From Eubacteriaceae bacterium CHKCI004 (lineage in GTDB: Bacteria; Bacillota; Clostridia; Lachnospirales; Lachnospiraceae), in NCBI GenBank assembly GCA_900016875.1, contig FCNR01000063.1, positions 359,251-423,250 of the forward strand: DNA of 64,000 nucleotides, given 5' to 3'. Position numbers and translations under genes: made by a program. Shown here piece after piece: positions 8,331 to 18,545 of this stretch. The first letter of the stretch is position 1; every line of letters starts with the position of its first letter. The notes below the pieces were generated by a model. It saw nothing but the letters and a program-made list of their open reading frames with translations, did not search any database and was not told where the DNA came from.

Positions 8331-10562
8331 ATGAAAAAAATGACGATTTTAGCTCCGGTAAAAGGAAAAGTCATTCCTCTGGAGCGGGTTCCGGATGAAG
8401 TGTTTGCACAAAAAGTCCTGGGGGATGGCGTGGCAATTATTCCGGAAGAAGGAAAAATTTACAGTCCGGTGGATGGAACCATCACAACGATCACGGATTC
8501 TCTGCATGCCTATGGTTTTGAAACTGAGGACGGTATCCAGATGATTGTACATTTTGGTCTGGAGACAGTGAACCTGAAGGGTAAAGGCTTTGTTTCAAAA
8601 GTGAAAGTCGGCGATAAAGTAAAAGCCGGAGACCTGGTGGCAGAGGTAGATCTGGATTACCTGAAAAACAATCATGTGGAAACCATCACGCCAGTGATTG
8701 TCTGCGGCGGGGTGGAATACGATGAACTCATGTTTCAGTATGGCGAAACAAATGCAAAAGAAGTATTGATCCGTTCAAAAGAGCCGCAGGCGCCGCCGGA
8801 GGCTGAAAAAGAAAAAATTGCCCTGTCTGCTGAAGGTAACCAGAAGGGCGGCAGCAGTAACGTGGTAAAAGAAAATAAAGAAGTGGCAAAGGAAACAAAA
8901 AAAAGAGCGAAGAAAGATGGAAATAAGAAAAAGTTTCCTATTAATTTCGACTTTCTGCAGAAACTTGGAAAAGTGCTGATGACCGTCATTGCCGTTATGC
9001 CGGCGGCAGGTCTTATGATCAGTATTGGTAACCTGATTGTTATTGTCGGAGGAGATATTTCTGTTGTAAATACCATTGGTACTACGGTGGCAGAAATCGG
9101 ATGGGCAATCATTAACAACCTGCATATTCTTTTTGCTGCAGCCATCGGTGGTTCGTGGGCAAAAGAGCGGGCAGGCGGAGCTTTTGCTGCGGTTATTGCC
9201 TTCTGTCTGATCAATGTAATCACCGGTGCGGTTTTGGGTGTATCCAGCGATATGCTGGCAGATCCTGCGGCTGTGACTCATACATTATTTGGACAGGAAA
9301 TTTTAGTAGCTGATTACTTTGTTGATATTTTAGGAAAACCGGCTTTAAATATGGGCGTGTTTGTAGGTATTATCTCCGGTTTTGTTGGCGCTAACGCCTA
9401 TAATAAATATTACAACTTCCGTAAGCTGCCGGATGCGCTTTCCTTCTTTAACGGAAAACGTTTCGTGCCGCTGGTTGTTGTTTTCTATTCCGCAGTGACA
9501 GCCATTATTTTAAGTATTATCTGGCCGGTTGTACAGACAGGAATCAATAACTTTGGTATCTGGATCGCCAATTCTTCCGATACCTCCCCGATTCTTGCTC
9601 CGTTTGTATACGGAACGCTGGAAAGACTTCTGCTTCCGTTCGGCCTTCATCATATGCTGACTATACCGATGAACTATACTTCATTTGGGGGTACTTATAC
9701 TATTCTCACAGGAGCCAATGCCGGAACACAGGTATTTGGACAGGATCCGCTGTGGCTCGCATGGGTCACTGATCTGATCAATTTGAAAGACGCCGGCGAT
9801 ATGGCGGCTTACCAGAACCTTTTAACAACGGTAACTCCTGCTCGTTTCAAAGTGGGACAGATGATTGGTGCGACAGGACTTCTTCTTGGTATCGCACTGG
9901 CTATGTTCAGAAGAGTGGAACCGGACAGAAAGAAACAATATAAATCCATCTTTTTCTCCACCGTCGCCGCTGTATTCCTGACTGGTGTTACGGAACCTTT
10001 GGAGTTCATGTTCATGTTTGCGGCGCTGCCGTTGTATGTGATTTATGCAGTGTTACAGGGATGTGCTTTTGCGATGGCAGGAATTATCGATCTGAGACTT
10101 CATTCCTTTGGTAATCTGGAGTTCTTCACAAGAATTCCGATGTCCATAAAGGCGGGGCTTGGAGGAGATATCATCCACTTTATCATCTGTGTGGTAGCGT
10201 TCTTTATCATTGGTTATTTTGTCGCTTACTTTATGATTGGCAAATTTAAATATGCGACGCCGGGACGTCTTGGAAATTACATGGAAGAAGAGGAAGAAGA
10301 AGGCGGAAAAGCGGCCGCCGGACAGGGAAGCGAGAAAGCAGAGAGGATTATCGCGCTCCTGGGTGGCAGAGAAAATATCACCCTCGTGGATGCCTGTATG
10401 ACAAGACTTCGTGTGACCGTCAAAGATGTGGATAAAGTAGCGGAACTTCCGGAATGGAAAGCGGAGGGAGCCATGGGTCTGATCAAGAAAGACAACGGTA
10501 TCCAGGCTGTCTACGGACCAAAAGCCGATGTTTTGAAATCTGACATTAACGATATTTTATAA
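8331..10562 (+). CDS. PTS glucose/maltose-type permease, IIA-IIC-IIB fusion
   Basis: 743 residues. IIA-Glc domain at about 1-150 with phospho-accepting H74 in MIVHFG and the second conserved H59. A lysine-rich linker spans about 150-205. The IIC membrane domain (about 210-645) opens with MPAAGLMISIGN and contains GGSWAKERAGGAFAAVIAF and GLHHMLTIP. The IIB domain (about 665-743) carries phospho-accepting C689 in DACMTRLR. It phosphorylates sugar during uptake using phosphoenolpyruvate via HPr. The IIC domain resembles streptococcal-type glucose/maltose permeases. With malQ, glgP and a LacI regulator nearby, maltose or another alpha-glucoside is the likely substrate, but glucose is possible. 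IIA at the N-terminus is a less usual order. Confidence 0.93.
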   Translation: MKKMTILAPVKGKVIPLERVPDEVFAQKVLGDGVAIIPEEGKIYSPVDGTITTITDSLHAYGFETEDGIQMIVHFGLETVNLKGKGFVSKVKVGDKVKAGDLVAEVDLDYLKNNHVETITPVIVCGGVEYDELMFQYGETNAKEVLIRSKEPQAPPEAEKEKIALSAEGNQKGGSSNVVKENKEVAKETKKRAKKDGNKKKFPINFDFLQKLGKVLMTVIAVMPAAGLMISIGNLIVIVGGDISVVNTIGTTVAEIGWAIINNLHILFAAAIGGSWAKERAGGAFAAVIAFCLINVITGAVLGVSSDMLADPAAVTHTLFGQEILVADYFVDILGKPALNMGVFVGIISGFVGANAYNKYYNFRKLPDALSFFNGKRFVPLVVVFYSAVTAIILSIIWPVVQTGINNFGIWIANSSDTSPILAPFVYGTLERLLLPFGLHHMLTIPMNYTSFGGTYTILTGANAGTQVFGQDPLWLAWVTDLINLKDAGDMAAYQNLLTTVTPARFKVGQMIGATGLLLGIALAMFRRVEPDRKKQYKSIFFSTVAAVFLTGVTEPLEFMFMFAALPLYVIYAVLQGCAFAMAGIIDLRLHSFGNLEFFTRIPMSIKAGLGGDIIHFIICVVAFFIIGYFVAYFMIGKFKYATPGRLGNYMEEEEEEGGKAAAGQGSEKAERIIALLGGRENITLVDACMTRLRVTVKDVDKVAELPEWKAEGAMGLIKKDNGIQAVYGPKADVLKSDINDIL

Positions 10563-10647
10563 CCGTTCCATTGATATTGCCATATTCCGGCGGGAGTGTT
10601 ATGCTGTAATTTATTGAAAGAAATCAATCATAGCAGGAGTGTGAAAA

Positions 10648-11595
10648 ATGATAATACTAACTTTAAATATGAACAGCCATGCCCGTGATTTCAGGCGGGA
10701 AGAGCTTGATAAAACCATACATTTCCTGGCAGAGTACATGCGGAAGAATCAGGTGGATATCGCGGCGCTGCAGGAGTGCGGGCAAACCTCTGAAGCGGCG
10801 CATTGGCAGGGGGAGATCCCTGCAGGATATCATCCCTGTAATAGCGGCATTGCACTGAAAGAAGATAATGCGGCCAGCCTTCTTGCCGGAGTCCTTGCCG
10901 AAGCCGGGCAACCCTATCACTGGACCTGGGGCGGGATCAAACAGGGATATGGAAAATATGATGAGGGACTTGCAATCTTCAGCCGTCGTCCGATCCGGGA
11001 AACCGATTTTTTTACAGTTTCCCGGCAGGATTCCTTTGATAACTGGAAAACCCGCAAAGTACTTGGGGTGTCAGTGAAACTTCAGAAACATATTTATTGG
11101 TTTTATGATGTACATCTGGGATGGTGGCAGGACGAGGAGGAGCCTTTCCGGGAGCAGATGCAGCGGCTGCAGGAGCATATTTTCTGTACAGAGCCTGCGA
11201 AGAATTCTGTATTCCCGCCCGGACTGTATTCCTGCAAGATTGATTACCGGACTTCCGACAGCGACGATGTGCTGCCGGAAAAAAAGCCCTGTGTTCTGCT
11301 CATGGGAGACTTTAACAGTCCGGCTCATGTGCACGGAGAAGGGTATTCTATGGTAAAAGATCTCGGGTGGAAAGATACCTGGGAGATTGCGGAGACAAAA
11401 GACGATGGAATCACAGTGCCGGGCGCCATCGACGGCTGGGAAAATGAGAAGACCAGAGGAATGAGAATTGATTACATCTGGACCGACGGGGAGATGCGTG
11501 TACTCTCTTCGAAGGTTGTCTTTTCCGGAGGAGAAGAACCGGTAATATCTGATCATTTTGGGGTAGCGGTTGAAATAGAAGAATATGATTCGTAA
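10648..11595 (+). CDS. Endonuclease/exonuclease/phosphatase family hydrolase
   Basis: 315 residues with the EEP-fold landmarks: ILTLNMNSHARD at the start, catalytic glutamate in AALQECGQ, LLMGDFNSPAH (Asp/Asn of the active site), and the terminal ISDHFGVAVEI (Asp-His). This metal-dependent superfamily cleaves phosphodiesters or phosphomonoesters, including DNA, sphingomyelin and inositol phosphates. The substrate is unknown here. No signal peptide is present. It lies 85 bases after the PTS permease gene and 16 bases before malQ, so it is probably part of that operon, which is an odd partner for sugar genes. Confidence 0.88.
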   Translation: MIILTLNMNSHARDFRREELDKTIHFLAEYMRKNQVDIAALQECGQTSEAAHWQGEIPAGYHPCNSGIALKEDNAASLLAGVLAEAGQPYHWTWGGIKQGYGKYDEGLAIFSRRPIRETDFFTVSRQDSFDNWKTRKVLGVSVKLQKHIYWFYDVHLGWWQDEEEPFREQMQRLQEHIFCTEPAKNSVFPPGLYSCKIDYRTSDSDDVLPEKKPCVLLMGDFNSPAHVHGEGYSMVKDLGWKDTWEIAETKDDGITVPGAIDGWENEKTRGMRIDYIWTDGEMRVLSSKVVFSGGEEPVISDHFGVAVEIEEYDS

Positions 11596-11611
11596 TAAGG
11601 AGGAATCTGTC

Positions 11612-13108
11612 ATGAGAGAAAGTGGAATATTGCTCCCGGTGAGCAGCCTTCCGTCGAAATACGGCATCGGCTGTTTTTCTGCGGAGGCTTATGAATTTGT
11701 GGATCAGCTGAGAGAAACGGGGCAGTCCTGCTGGCAGATTCTGCCGCTGGGACCGACGGGATACGGAGATTCTCCGTATCAGTCCTTTTCTACTTTTGCG
11801 GGCAATCCTTATTTTATTGATTTGGATACTCTTATCGCCCGCGGCTGGCTCACAAAGGAGGAATGTGAGGCGGTTTCCTTTGGAGACAATCCGCGATTTG
11901 TGGATTATGAGAAATTATATGAGAACCGCTTACCTCTGCTGCGGAAAGCATTTCACAGAAGTCACATCGAAAAAGATGCGGATTTTCAGGAATTTGTAAA
12001 AGCTAATGTCCGGTGGCTGCCGGATTATGCTCTCTATATGGCGTTAAAAAAAGAAAATGGAGAGAAGCCATGGACAGAGTGGGAGGACGGTCTCCGCTTC
12101 CGTGATGTACATTTGCTGGAAGAGAAAAAGGCGGCGCTCTCGGAAGATATCTGTTTTTATGAATTTCTCCAGTTTGAATTTCAGCGGCAGTGGAAAGCGC
12201 TCAAAAAATATGCCAACGACCAGGAAATCAAGATCATCGGAGACATTCCAATCTATGTGTCTCTGGACAGCGCCGATGCCTGGGCAGGAAAAGAGTTGTT
12301 CCAGTTTGATGAGAACGGGTATCCTCTGGCTGTGGCCGGCTGTCCGCCGGACGGATTTTCCGCCACAGGACAGCTCTGGGGCAATCCGCTTTATGACTGG
12401 GAATACCATAAGAAGACGGGATATAGCTGGTGGATGGAAAGGTTATCTTTCTGCTATTCCATGTATGATGTGGTACGTATTGACCACTTCCGCGGATTCG
12501 ATGAATATTATTCTATTCCTTATGGAGAAACCACCGCAGTCGGCGGACATTGGGAGAAAGGACCGGGGCTTGAGCTCTTCTTAAAGGCAAAGGAAGTGCT
12601 GCCGGGCAAGGAAATTATCGCGGAGGACTTGGGGTATGTGACAGATTCTGTTCGGAAACTGGTAAAGGATACCGGATTTCCAGGTATGAAAGTCCTGGAG
12701 TTTGCTTTTGATTCCAGAGATACAGGAAGCGCTTCTGATTATCTGCCGCATAATTACCAGGAGAACTGTGTGGTGTACACCGGAACCCATGATAATGAGA
12801 CGGTGACAGGCTGGTTCTGCCATGGACTGCAGGAGGAAGAAAAGCAGATGGTGAGAGAATATTTTTGTGCTGAGCAGATCGCTGATGAGAAAATGTATCT
12901 GCCGCTCATCTGTGGAGCAATGCGCAGTGTTGCAAAGCTCTGCGTTATTCCAATGCAGGATATTTTCGGTTATGGCAACGAAACCAGAATGAATACTCCG
13001 TCCACCACGGGAAATAACTGGAAATGGCGGCTGCTGCCGGGTGAGTTTTCCCAGGAAGTCCGCGGGAAGTTTGCGGCCATCACAAAGCGGTACGGACGGG
13101 CGAAATAG
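11612..13108 (+). CDS. malQ: 4-alpha-glucanotransferase (GH77, amylomaltase)
   Basis: 498 residues, full length. It begins RESGILLPVSSLPSKYGIG and has the GH77 motifs VRIDHFRGF with nucleophile D291, IAEDLGY with general acid/base E338, and GTHDNET with the third acidic residue. It transfers glucan segments between malto-oligosaccharides and so works with the glycogen phosphorylase encoded further on. The start at 11612 is preceded by AAGGAGG (11596-11602), overlapping the end of the previous gene's region. A strong terminator follows. Confidence 0.96.
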   Translation: MRESGILLPVSSLPSKYGIGCFSAEAYEFVDQLRETGQSCWQILPLGPTGYGDSPYQSFSTFAGNPYFIDLDTLIARGWLTKEECEAVSFGDNPRFVDYEKLYENRLPLLRKAFHRSHIEKDADFQEFVKANVRWLPDYALYMALKKENGEKPWTEWEDGLRFRDVHLLEEKKAALSEDICFYEFLQFEFQRQWKALKKYANDQEIKIIGDIPIYVSLDSADAWAGKELFQFDENGYPLAVAGCPPDGFSATGQLWGNPLYDWEYHKKTGYSWWMERLSFCYSMYDVVRIDHFRGFDEYYSIPYGETTAVGGHWEKGPGLELFLKAKEVLPGKEIIAEDLGYVTDSVRKLVKDTGFPGMKVLEFAFDSRDTGSASDYLPHNYQENCVVYTGTHDNETVTGWFCHGLQEEEKQMVREYFCAEQIADEKMYLPLICGAMRSVAKLCVIPMQDIFGYGNETRMNTPSTTGNNWKWRLLPGEFSQEVRGKFAAITKRYGRAK

Positions 13109-13135
13109 CAGTAACAACATAAAAAATAGAGGGAT

Positions 13136-13192
13136 ACAGACAGACGTTTTGTCGTCAGCCATCGGCTGACGGCAGGGTGTCTGTCTTTTTTT
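13136..13192. terminator. Bidirectional terminator between malQ and the AraC gene
   Basis: Nested inverted repeats AGACAGAC...GTCTGTCT outside and GTCAGCC-ATC-GGCTGAC inside, ending in seven T on the plus strand and an A/T-rich tract on the other side. It serves both converging genes. Confidence 0.88.
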
Positions 13193-14090
13193 AGTTCACC
13201 GTATATTCTTCTGTCAGTCGGTTTCTCCACTTTCCCGGAGAGCACCCGTATTTTCTTTTGAACATACGGTTAAAATAAGAAAGATTTTCAAAACCGCTTT
13301 TTCCGGCAATTTCCAGGACGGAATCATCGCTGCTGCGGAGCATCCGTTCCGCCATGGTAAGCCGGTAATCGTTGAGATACTCGATAAAACTGCTGCCCAT
13401 ATGTGTTTTGAAAAATTTCATAAAGTGGGATTTGCTGTAGTAGGACAGTTCTGCCATGTGATCGATGGTGATGCGTTCGTCATAGTGTTCTTCCACATAT
13501 TTGAGGATGGTTTTCAGCTTTTCCAGAGCCTTGGACTGGGGAGCCGTTTTTTCTTCCATGTTTTTTTGATTGGAGATGAGGATGAAGAAAAAATGGAATA
13601 AAACGCCCTTGACCGCCAGCTGATATCCTTCCGGCCGGGCGGCGCAGAGAAGATCAATCTGCTGAAAACAATCTGTCACTGCTTTATAACATGAAAGAGC
13701 AGGGGTAAAAAAAGTGGCCGATGGAATTTCCCCGGACAGAAGCGGGTATAAAAACTGCCGGGCACAAAGATCAGCTCGACTTGTGATCAGAAGATTTTCT
13801 TTAAAAAGTATATTTTCATATTCCATGGACTGGCGGTCATCCTGTTCAATGGAATGGAGTTGTCCGGGACGGATAAACACAATATCGCCGGCGCAGACCG
13901 GGCGGCGCTCCAGATCCACAGAGACGATGCCGCGTCCTTTTTTGATGACGATCAGTTCCAGTTCTGAATGCCAATGCAGGGGAACCAGGGCAAAATCAAG
14001 GGGGATGGAGCATAGATATGTATTGTAGGGAAACTCGGAGCTGGTGTGACTTTTAGTTTCGTGATAATTCTGGTATTCGCTGATATTCAT
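13191..14090 (-). CDS. AraC family transcriptional regulator with cupin sensor
   Basis: 299 residues. N-terminal cupin-like sensor (about 20-110: VPLHWHSELELIVIKKGRG, PGQLHSIE). The C-terminal double helix-turn-helix (about 195-293) carries YYSKSHFMKFFKTHMGSSF and SGFENLSYFNRMFKRKYG. AraC proteins of this build usually activate adjacent sugar genes on ligand binding. It diverges from glgP with a 146-base gap and converges on malQ, so a role in maltodextrin or glycogen use is inferred from position. GGGAG lies 9 bases before the ATG. Confidence 0.92.
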   Translation of the reverse strand: MNISEYQNYHETKSHTSSEFPYNTYLCSIPLDFALVPLHWHSELELIVIKKGRGIVSVDLERRPVCAGDIVFIRPGQLHSIEQDDRQSMEYENILFKENLLITSRADLCARQFLYPLLSGEIPSATFFTPALSCYKAVTDCFQQIDLLCAARPEGYQLAVKGVLFHFFFILISNQKNMEEKTAPQSKALEKLKTILKYVEEHYDERITIDHMAELSYYSKSHFMKFFKTHMGSSFIEYLNDYRLTMAERMLRSSDDSVLEIAGKSGFENLSYFNRMFKRKYGCSPGKWRNRLTEEYTVN

Positions 14091-14236
14091 AAATTGAAAC
14101 TCCCTTTTGATAACTGTGAATGATAGTATTGTACAATAAATAAAGTGTATTTTGCAAGAGAAAAGGAGAAAATCTGATTATAATGCGTAGTATAAACAAA
14201 CATTTGAAAAGGAAATGATTGAAGGAGGAAAATAGA

Positions 14237-16504
14237 ATGTATCAGGCAAAACAATTACAGGAGACATTGACAGAGCTTCTCGGAAAGGAAATCGCTCAGG
14301 CGTCCAACGAGGAAATATATGACGCGCTGCTGTCCATGGTGCAGGAAATGGCGGCACAGAAAGAGAGTGCAGAAAGCAAAAAGAAATTGTATTACATTTC
14401 TGCTGAATTTTTGATTGGCAAACTGCTTTCCAACAATATGATCAATCTGGGTATCTACAAAGATATCAAAGAAATTCTCGCGGCCAATGGGAAAAATCTG
14501 ACTGATATTGAGGAAGTGGAGCCGGAGCCGTCCCTCGGAAACGGAGGCTTGGGACGTCTGGCAGCCTGTTTTCTGGATTCTATCGCCACTCTGGGGCTTT
14601 CCGGCGATGGTATTGGTTTAAACTATCATCTGGGGCTGTTTAAACAGGAATTTGAAAATCATCTGCAGAAAGAGACGCCGAATCCGTGGATCAAAGAGAA
14701 ATCCTGGCTGCAGAGAACCGACGTGGTCTATCCGGTGTCCTTCAACGGCTTTGATGTAAAAGCAAGAATGTATGATGTGGAAGTAACCGGCTATAATAAT
14801 CAGACCAATAAGCTGCATCTTTTTGATATAGATTCTGTGGATGAATCCATTGTGGAAGATGGAATTCAATTTAATAAGGAAGACATAAAGAAAAACCTGA
14901 CCCTATTCTTATATCCGGACGATGGAGATGAGAATGGCCGCCTGCTTCGAATCTACCAGCAGTATTTTATGGTGAGCAGCGGCGCTCAGCTCATTCTGGA
15001 CGAGTGCGTGGCAAAGGGATGCAGCCTCTACGATCTGCCGGATTACGCGGTGATCCAGATTAACGACACTCATCCGACCATGGTGATTCCAGAACTGATT
15101 CGTCTTCTGGTGGAAAGAGGAATGGATATGGATGCAGCCATCGACGTGACAGCAAGAACCTGCGCTTATACAAACCACACTATTCTTGCGGAGGCGCTGG
15201 AAAAATGGCCGGTCACTTATCTAAAAAAGGTGGTGCCGCAGCTTGTGCCGATCATCGAAGTGCTGGACGACAAGGTAAGAAGAAAATATGAGGATGAGAG
15301 CGTTGCCATCATCGACCGGTACGATACGGTTCATATGGCCCATATCGACATTCACTACGGTTTCAGCGTAAACGGCGTGGCCGCGCTTCACACAGAGATT
15401 CTTAAAAACTCCGAGCTTAACAATTTTTACCGGATCTATCCGGAAAAATTTAATAATAAAACAAACGGAATCACTTTCCGCCGCTGGCTTCTTCACTGCA
15501 ATCCGATGTTGTCGGATTACATCGAGTCTCTCATTGGAGACAGTTTCAAAAAGGATGCTTCTGAGCTTTCCAAATTGCTTCAGTATAAAGATGATGACGC
15601 TGTGCTCACGAAACTGATGGAAATCAAGCACAGGAACAAAGAGAATCTTTGCGCATACTTGAAAGAAACACAGAATGTGACCATCAGCCCGGACACTATC
15701 TTTGATATTCAGGTAAAACGTCTTCATGAATATAAGCGCCAGCAGTTAAACGCTCTCTATATCATTGACAAATATCTGGAGATAAAGGCAGGAAAGATTC
15801 CGGCAGCTCCTGTTACAGCCATCTTTGGCGCAAAAGCAGCTCCGGCATACACTATCGCCAAAGATATTATCCATCTGATTCTCTGTCTGCAGGAAATCAT
15901 TAACAACGATCCGGAAGCCAACAAATATCTGAGAGTTGTTATGGTGGAAAATTATAACGTGACAAAGGCAGAGAAACTGATTCCGGCCTGTGACATTTCT
16001 GAGCAGATATCTCTGGCGTCCAAGGAGGCAAGCGGCACCGGAAACATGAAATTCATGCTAAACGGTGCGGTAACCCTTGGAACAGAGGATGGAGCAAATG
16101 TGGAGATTCATCAGGAGGTCGGCGATGATAATATTTTTGTATTCGGCGCTTCCAGCGGAGAGGTGATCGAACATTACGCCAAAGGAGACTATGTCGCAAG
16201 GAATTATTATGAAAATAATCCGGCCATCCGGGCAGCTATTGACTTTATCACCAGTGATATCATGCTTCAGGTGGGACAGAAAGAACATCTGGAACGGCTG
16301 AAAAATGAGCTGATCAATAAAGACTGGTTTATGACTTTGCTGGATTTTGATTCCTATAAGAAGGCGAAAGAACAGGCGCTTACTGCCTATACGGATCAGA
16401 AAGAATGGGCGAAAAAGGCGCTGGTCAATATCGCAAAAGCGGGATTCTTCTCCTCAGACAGAACCATCGAGGAGTACAACCGGGATATCTGGCATCTGGC
16501 GTAA
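14237..16504 (+). CDS. glgP: Glycogen/alpha-glucan phosphorylase
   Basis: 755 residues, matching the short bacterial class. Motifs include [53 protein letters not shown] and the pyridoxal-phosphate site [10 protein letters not shown] with the Schiff-base lysine K605. It releases glucose-1-phosphate from glycogen or maltodextrins using phosphate. The start at 14237 is chosen because AAGGAGG (14222-14228) precedes it; a TTG six codons earlier overlaps that site. It diverges from the AraC regulator gene and is functionally linked to malQ. Confidence 0.96.
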   Translation: MYQAKQLQETLTELLGKEIAQASNEEIYDALLSMVQEMAAQKESAESKKKLYYISAEFLIGKLLSNNMINLGIYKDIKEILAANGKNLTDIEEVEPEPSLGNGGLGRLAACFLDSIATLGLSGDGIGLNYHLGLFKQEFENHLQKETPNPWIKEKSWLQRTDVVYPVSFNGFDVKARMYDVEVTGYNNQTNKLHLFDIDSVDESIVEDGIQFNKEDIKKNLTLFLYPDDGDENGRLLRIYQQYFMVSSGAQLILDECVAKGCSLYDLPDYAVIQINDTHPTMVIPELIRLLVERGMDMDAAIDVTARTCAYTNHTILAEALEKWPVTYLKKVVPQLVPIIEVLDDKVRRKYEDESVAIIDRYDTVHMAHIDIHYGFSVNGVAALHTEILKNSELNNFYRIYPEKFNNKTNGITFRRWLLHCNPMLSDYIESLIGDSFKKDASELSKLLQYKDDDAVLTKLMEIKHRNKENLCAYLKETQNVTISPDTIFDIQVKRLHEYKRQQLNALYIIDKYLEIKAGKIPAAPVTAIFGAKAAPAYTIAKDIIHLILCLQEIINNDPEANKYLRVVMVENYNVTKAEKLIPACDISEQISLASKEASGTGNMKFMLNGAVTLGTEDGANVEIHQEVGDDNIFVFGASSGEVIEHYAKGDYVARNYYENNPAIRAAIDFITSDIMLQVGQKEHLERLKNELINKDWFMTLLDFDSYKKAKEQALTAYTDQKEWAKKALVNIAKAGFFSSDRTIEEYNRDIWHLA

Positions 16505-16626
16505 TTCCTCGATTTTTGGAGAGATTTGTGACGAAACGGCGAAGATTGCATAATATAAAGTACAGAAAGGCAATGAAGCAAATGCAAAGCCTGACTGATA
16601 AAAAATAGAAATCAGGAGAATATAAC

Positions 16627-16947
16627 ATGGGAATGCCGATCATCACACCGGGAACAGGGACAAAAGAACAGGCCCTTACAGATATCATTGAATCAATTGC
16701 TCTGCAGGAAGCTGCTTTGGCGCACATTTTAAATGCAGAGGGTGAAAAAATGCAGGCAATCATCTGCATGCAGGAGGTTTCCACAAAGGAATTATTTGAA
16801 TTGAACTGTAGTGTTCGCAAACTTCTGGAGGCGGTGACCAATCTGGAAGAGATTCTGAAGGAAAAACTGGAGTATGCAATCTGCGGAGAGAAAAAATGTC
16901 ACAAAGACGACGACTATGAAGAGAGTGTGCCGCAATACAGCAGATAG
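16627..16947 (+). CDS. Helical protein of unknown function, possible spore-surface type
   Basis: 106 residues with a good AGGAG site. Starts MGMPIITPGTGTKEQALTDI and then has SIALQEAALAHILNAEGEKM followed by long amphipathic helices and a C-terminal KCHKDDDYEE tail. The IALQEAALAHILNAEGEK pattern recalls a helical repeat in uncharacterised, sometimes spore- or exosporium-associated proteins of Clostridia and Bacilli. I recall the resemblance but cannot verify it. It is followed at once by a terminator. Confidence 0.65.
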   Translation: MGMPIITPGTGTKEQALTDIIESIALQEAALAHILNAEGEKMQAIICMQEVSTKELFELNCSVRKLLEAVTNLEEILKEKLEYAICGEKKCHKDDDYEESVPQYSR

Positions 16948-16968
16948 AATAATCTTATGATACGGGAA

Positions 16969-17008
16969 CCGGGGAGGTCTTTGTCTATAAAGGCCTCCCC
17001 GGCTTTTT
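16969..17008 (+). terminator. Intrinsic terminator
   Basis: Perfect 9-bp stem CCGGGGAGG / CCTCCCCGG with a 16-base loop and TTTTT at 17004-17008. Confidence 0.92.
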
Positions 17009-17046
17009 CTGACAGCGGATACATTTTCCGGTCAGAAATACATTTA

Positions 17047-17784
17047 TCAGGAACGTACATCTTTTGTCCTGAGCCACCAGACGGCACAGCCGAAGAAAAG
17101 AAGAAAGAAGAGGATGACAGAAGCAAAAAAAGAAGCTGTGCCTGCAAAAGAGGAGAGTACGTCTTCGTTCTGATTGGAATTCATGCCGAGCATCATAAGT
17201 GAGTAAGGCCAGAAATTGCCCAGATCTGCATTGGTCATGAACATGCCTGCGATGCTTCCAAATAGAGCGATGCCGATGGGGATGGCAAAGTTACGTATCA
17301 GCATAGATAAAAGAAGCTGCAGCGAAGCGATGGTGACAGCCGCCAGTGTTCCTCTGAGAAGCCAGAGGATAATTTCCGGAGAAAAAATGCCCGGCAGCCC
17401 GCACATTTTTCCGCCAATGAAAAACAGAATGCTGATCCAGAGCTGTGTCAAAACCGTCACCTTCATGATGCAGACAAGTTTTGCCAGATAGCTGCTCACG
17501 ATGGAAACCGGCATGCTCATAAAAGTATTCCAGTTATTATGGGTATGCTCCAGCCGCCAGGTATAGGAGCAGTAGATGCCGATGAGGGGCGCATAGAAAA
17601 AGGAAGCGTAAAACAGCGTAATCTGCGTCCACAGAGAATACCAGCCGCTTTTCAGCAGTTCCAGATTCTGCATGTAATTAAAGGTTCCCATGATGGCGGG
17701 AATGATTGGAATCACAAGAAACGCCAGGTAAATGACGGAATGTTTTAATTTCAGATTCTCTGCCTGAATACAACGGTACAGCAT
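17047..17784 (-). CDS. Lantibiotic-immunity-type ABC transporter permease (second)
   Basis: 245 residues, six predicted membrane segments (for example VIYLAFLVIPIIPAIMG and LNLE-flanked helices such as ITLFYASFFYAPLIGIYCSY). The motif WRLEHTHNNWNTFMSMPVS after the second helix is typical of the MutG/SpaG/EpiG permeases of lantibiotic immunity transporters. Start at 17784 preceded by GAAAGGAAG. Third gene of a tight operon: 2 bases separate it from the preceding permease gene. With the other permease and the ATPase it should form a pump removing cationic antimicrobial peptides from the membrane. Confidence 0.87.
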   Translation of the reverse strand: MLYRCIQAENLKLKHSVIYLAFLVIPIIPAIMGTFNYMQNLELLKSGWYSLWTQITLFYASFFYAPLIGIYCSYTWRLEHTHNNWNTFMSMPVSIVSSYLAKLVCIMKVTVLTQLWISILFFIGGKMCGLPGIFSPEIILWLLRGTLAAVTIASLQLLLSMLIRNFAIPIGIALFGSIAGMFMTNADLGNFWPYSLMMLGMNSNQNEDVLSSFAGTASFFASVILFFLLFFGCAVWWLRTKDVRS

Positions 17785-17786
17785 AA

Positions 17787-18545
17787 TCACACTTCCTTTC
17801 TTAAAGCAATGGACCGGCATACAAAATAAACGATCAGAGAAACAACGGCGAATAACAGCAGCCCTATCCAGTCGAAGTTCTGCTCATAATAGGTGCTGAT
17901 CCTCGTCGACCGATCCCAGTCCATCCACACAAAGCCAAAGATTCCGTAATATCCCCACAGGATAAGCCTTGCCGCCGCCGGAGGGAAAAACATGGAAAAC
18001 AGCGACAGGAAAGAACCGGCCAGCCCTGCCACCAGCGGCAGTATCTGATTGGATGACAGCAGGGATAAGACCTGCTGGATGCTCAGCAGAAGCGTACTCA
18101 CAATGAAGGTGGAAAGACAAAGCTGCAAAACCATATGCGGTTCCAGCATATCTGTGAAGCCGTAGATCCTGCCTGTCACCCAGATGATTGGCCACGAACC
18201 GAGAGCCGACAGAGCGACATATTTTAATGCCATGAGATATTTGCAGTTATAAAACTGCTTTTTATCCTGCAGCGTATAGAGCAGCTTAAAAGTATCTCCC
18301 TTTATCTCCATATCACAGACCCGGTTTACAAGCACAGCGAGAAAAATCGGATATATCAATGAATTCAATATCGGAAACAGATAAAAGGAACTCAGATATC
18401 CCTGCGCCAGATCCGACGCCTTTCTCGGCTCCAGACTCCACAGCGCCCACAGAAACTCAAAAAGAATCAATGCGGCAGGCAGCAGGAGCAGCATCCGGCG
18501 CCGGTGTTTCATTTGTTCCGCTTTTAAAGCCGTCAGCATTTTCAT
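17787..18545 (-). CDS. Lantibiotic-immunity-type ABC transporter permease (first)
   Basis: 252 residues with six membrane segments. N-terminal cytosolic TALKAEQMKHRRRMLLLLP, then FYLFPILNSLIYPIFLAVLV and GDTFKLLYTLQDKKQFYNCKYLMA, a layout found in MutE/SpaE/EpiE and CprB-type subunits. Its ATG overlaps the stop codon of the ATPase gene in an ATGA arrangement, implying translational coupling, which fixes the start at 18545. Same operon and role as its neighbours. Confidence 0.88.
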   Translation of the reverse strand: MKMLTALKAEQMKHRRRMLLLLPAALILFEFLWALWSLEPRKASDLAQGYLSSFYLFPILNSLIYPIFLAVLVNRVCDMEIKGDTFKLLYTLQDKKQFYNCKYLMALKYVALSALGSWPIIWVTGRIYGFTDMLEPHMVLQLCLSTFIVSTLLLSIQQVLSLLSSNQILPLVAGLAGSFLSLFSMFFPPAAARLILWGYYGIFGFVWMDWDRSTRISTYYEQNFDWIGLLLFAVVSLIVYFVCRSIALRKEV

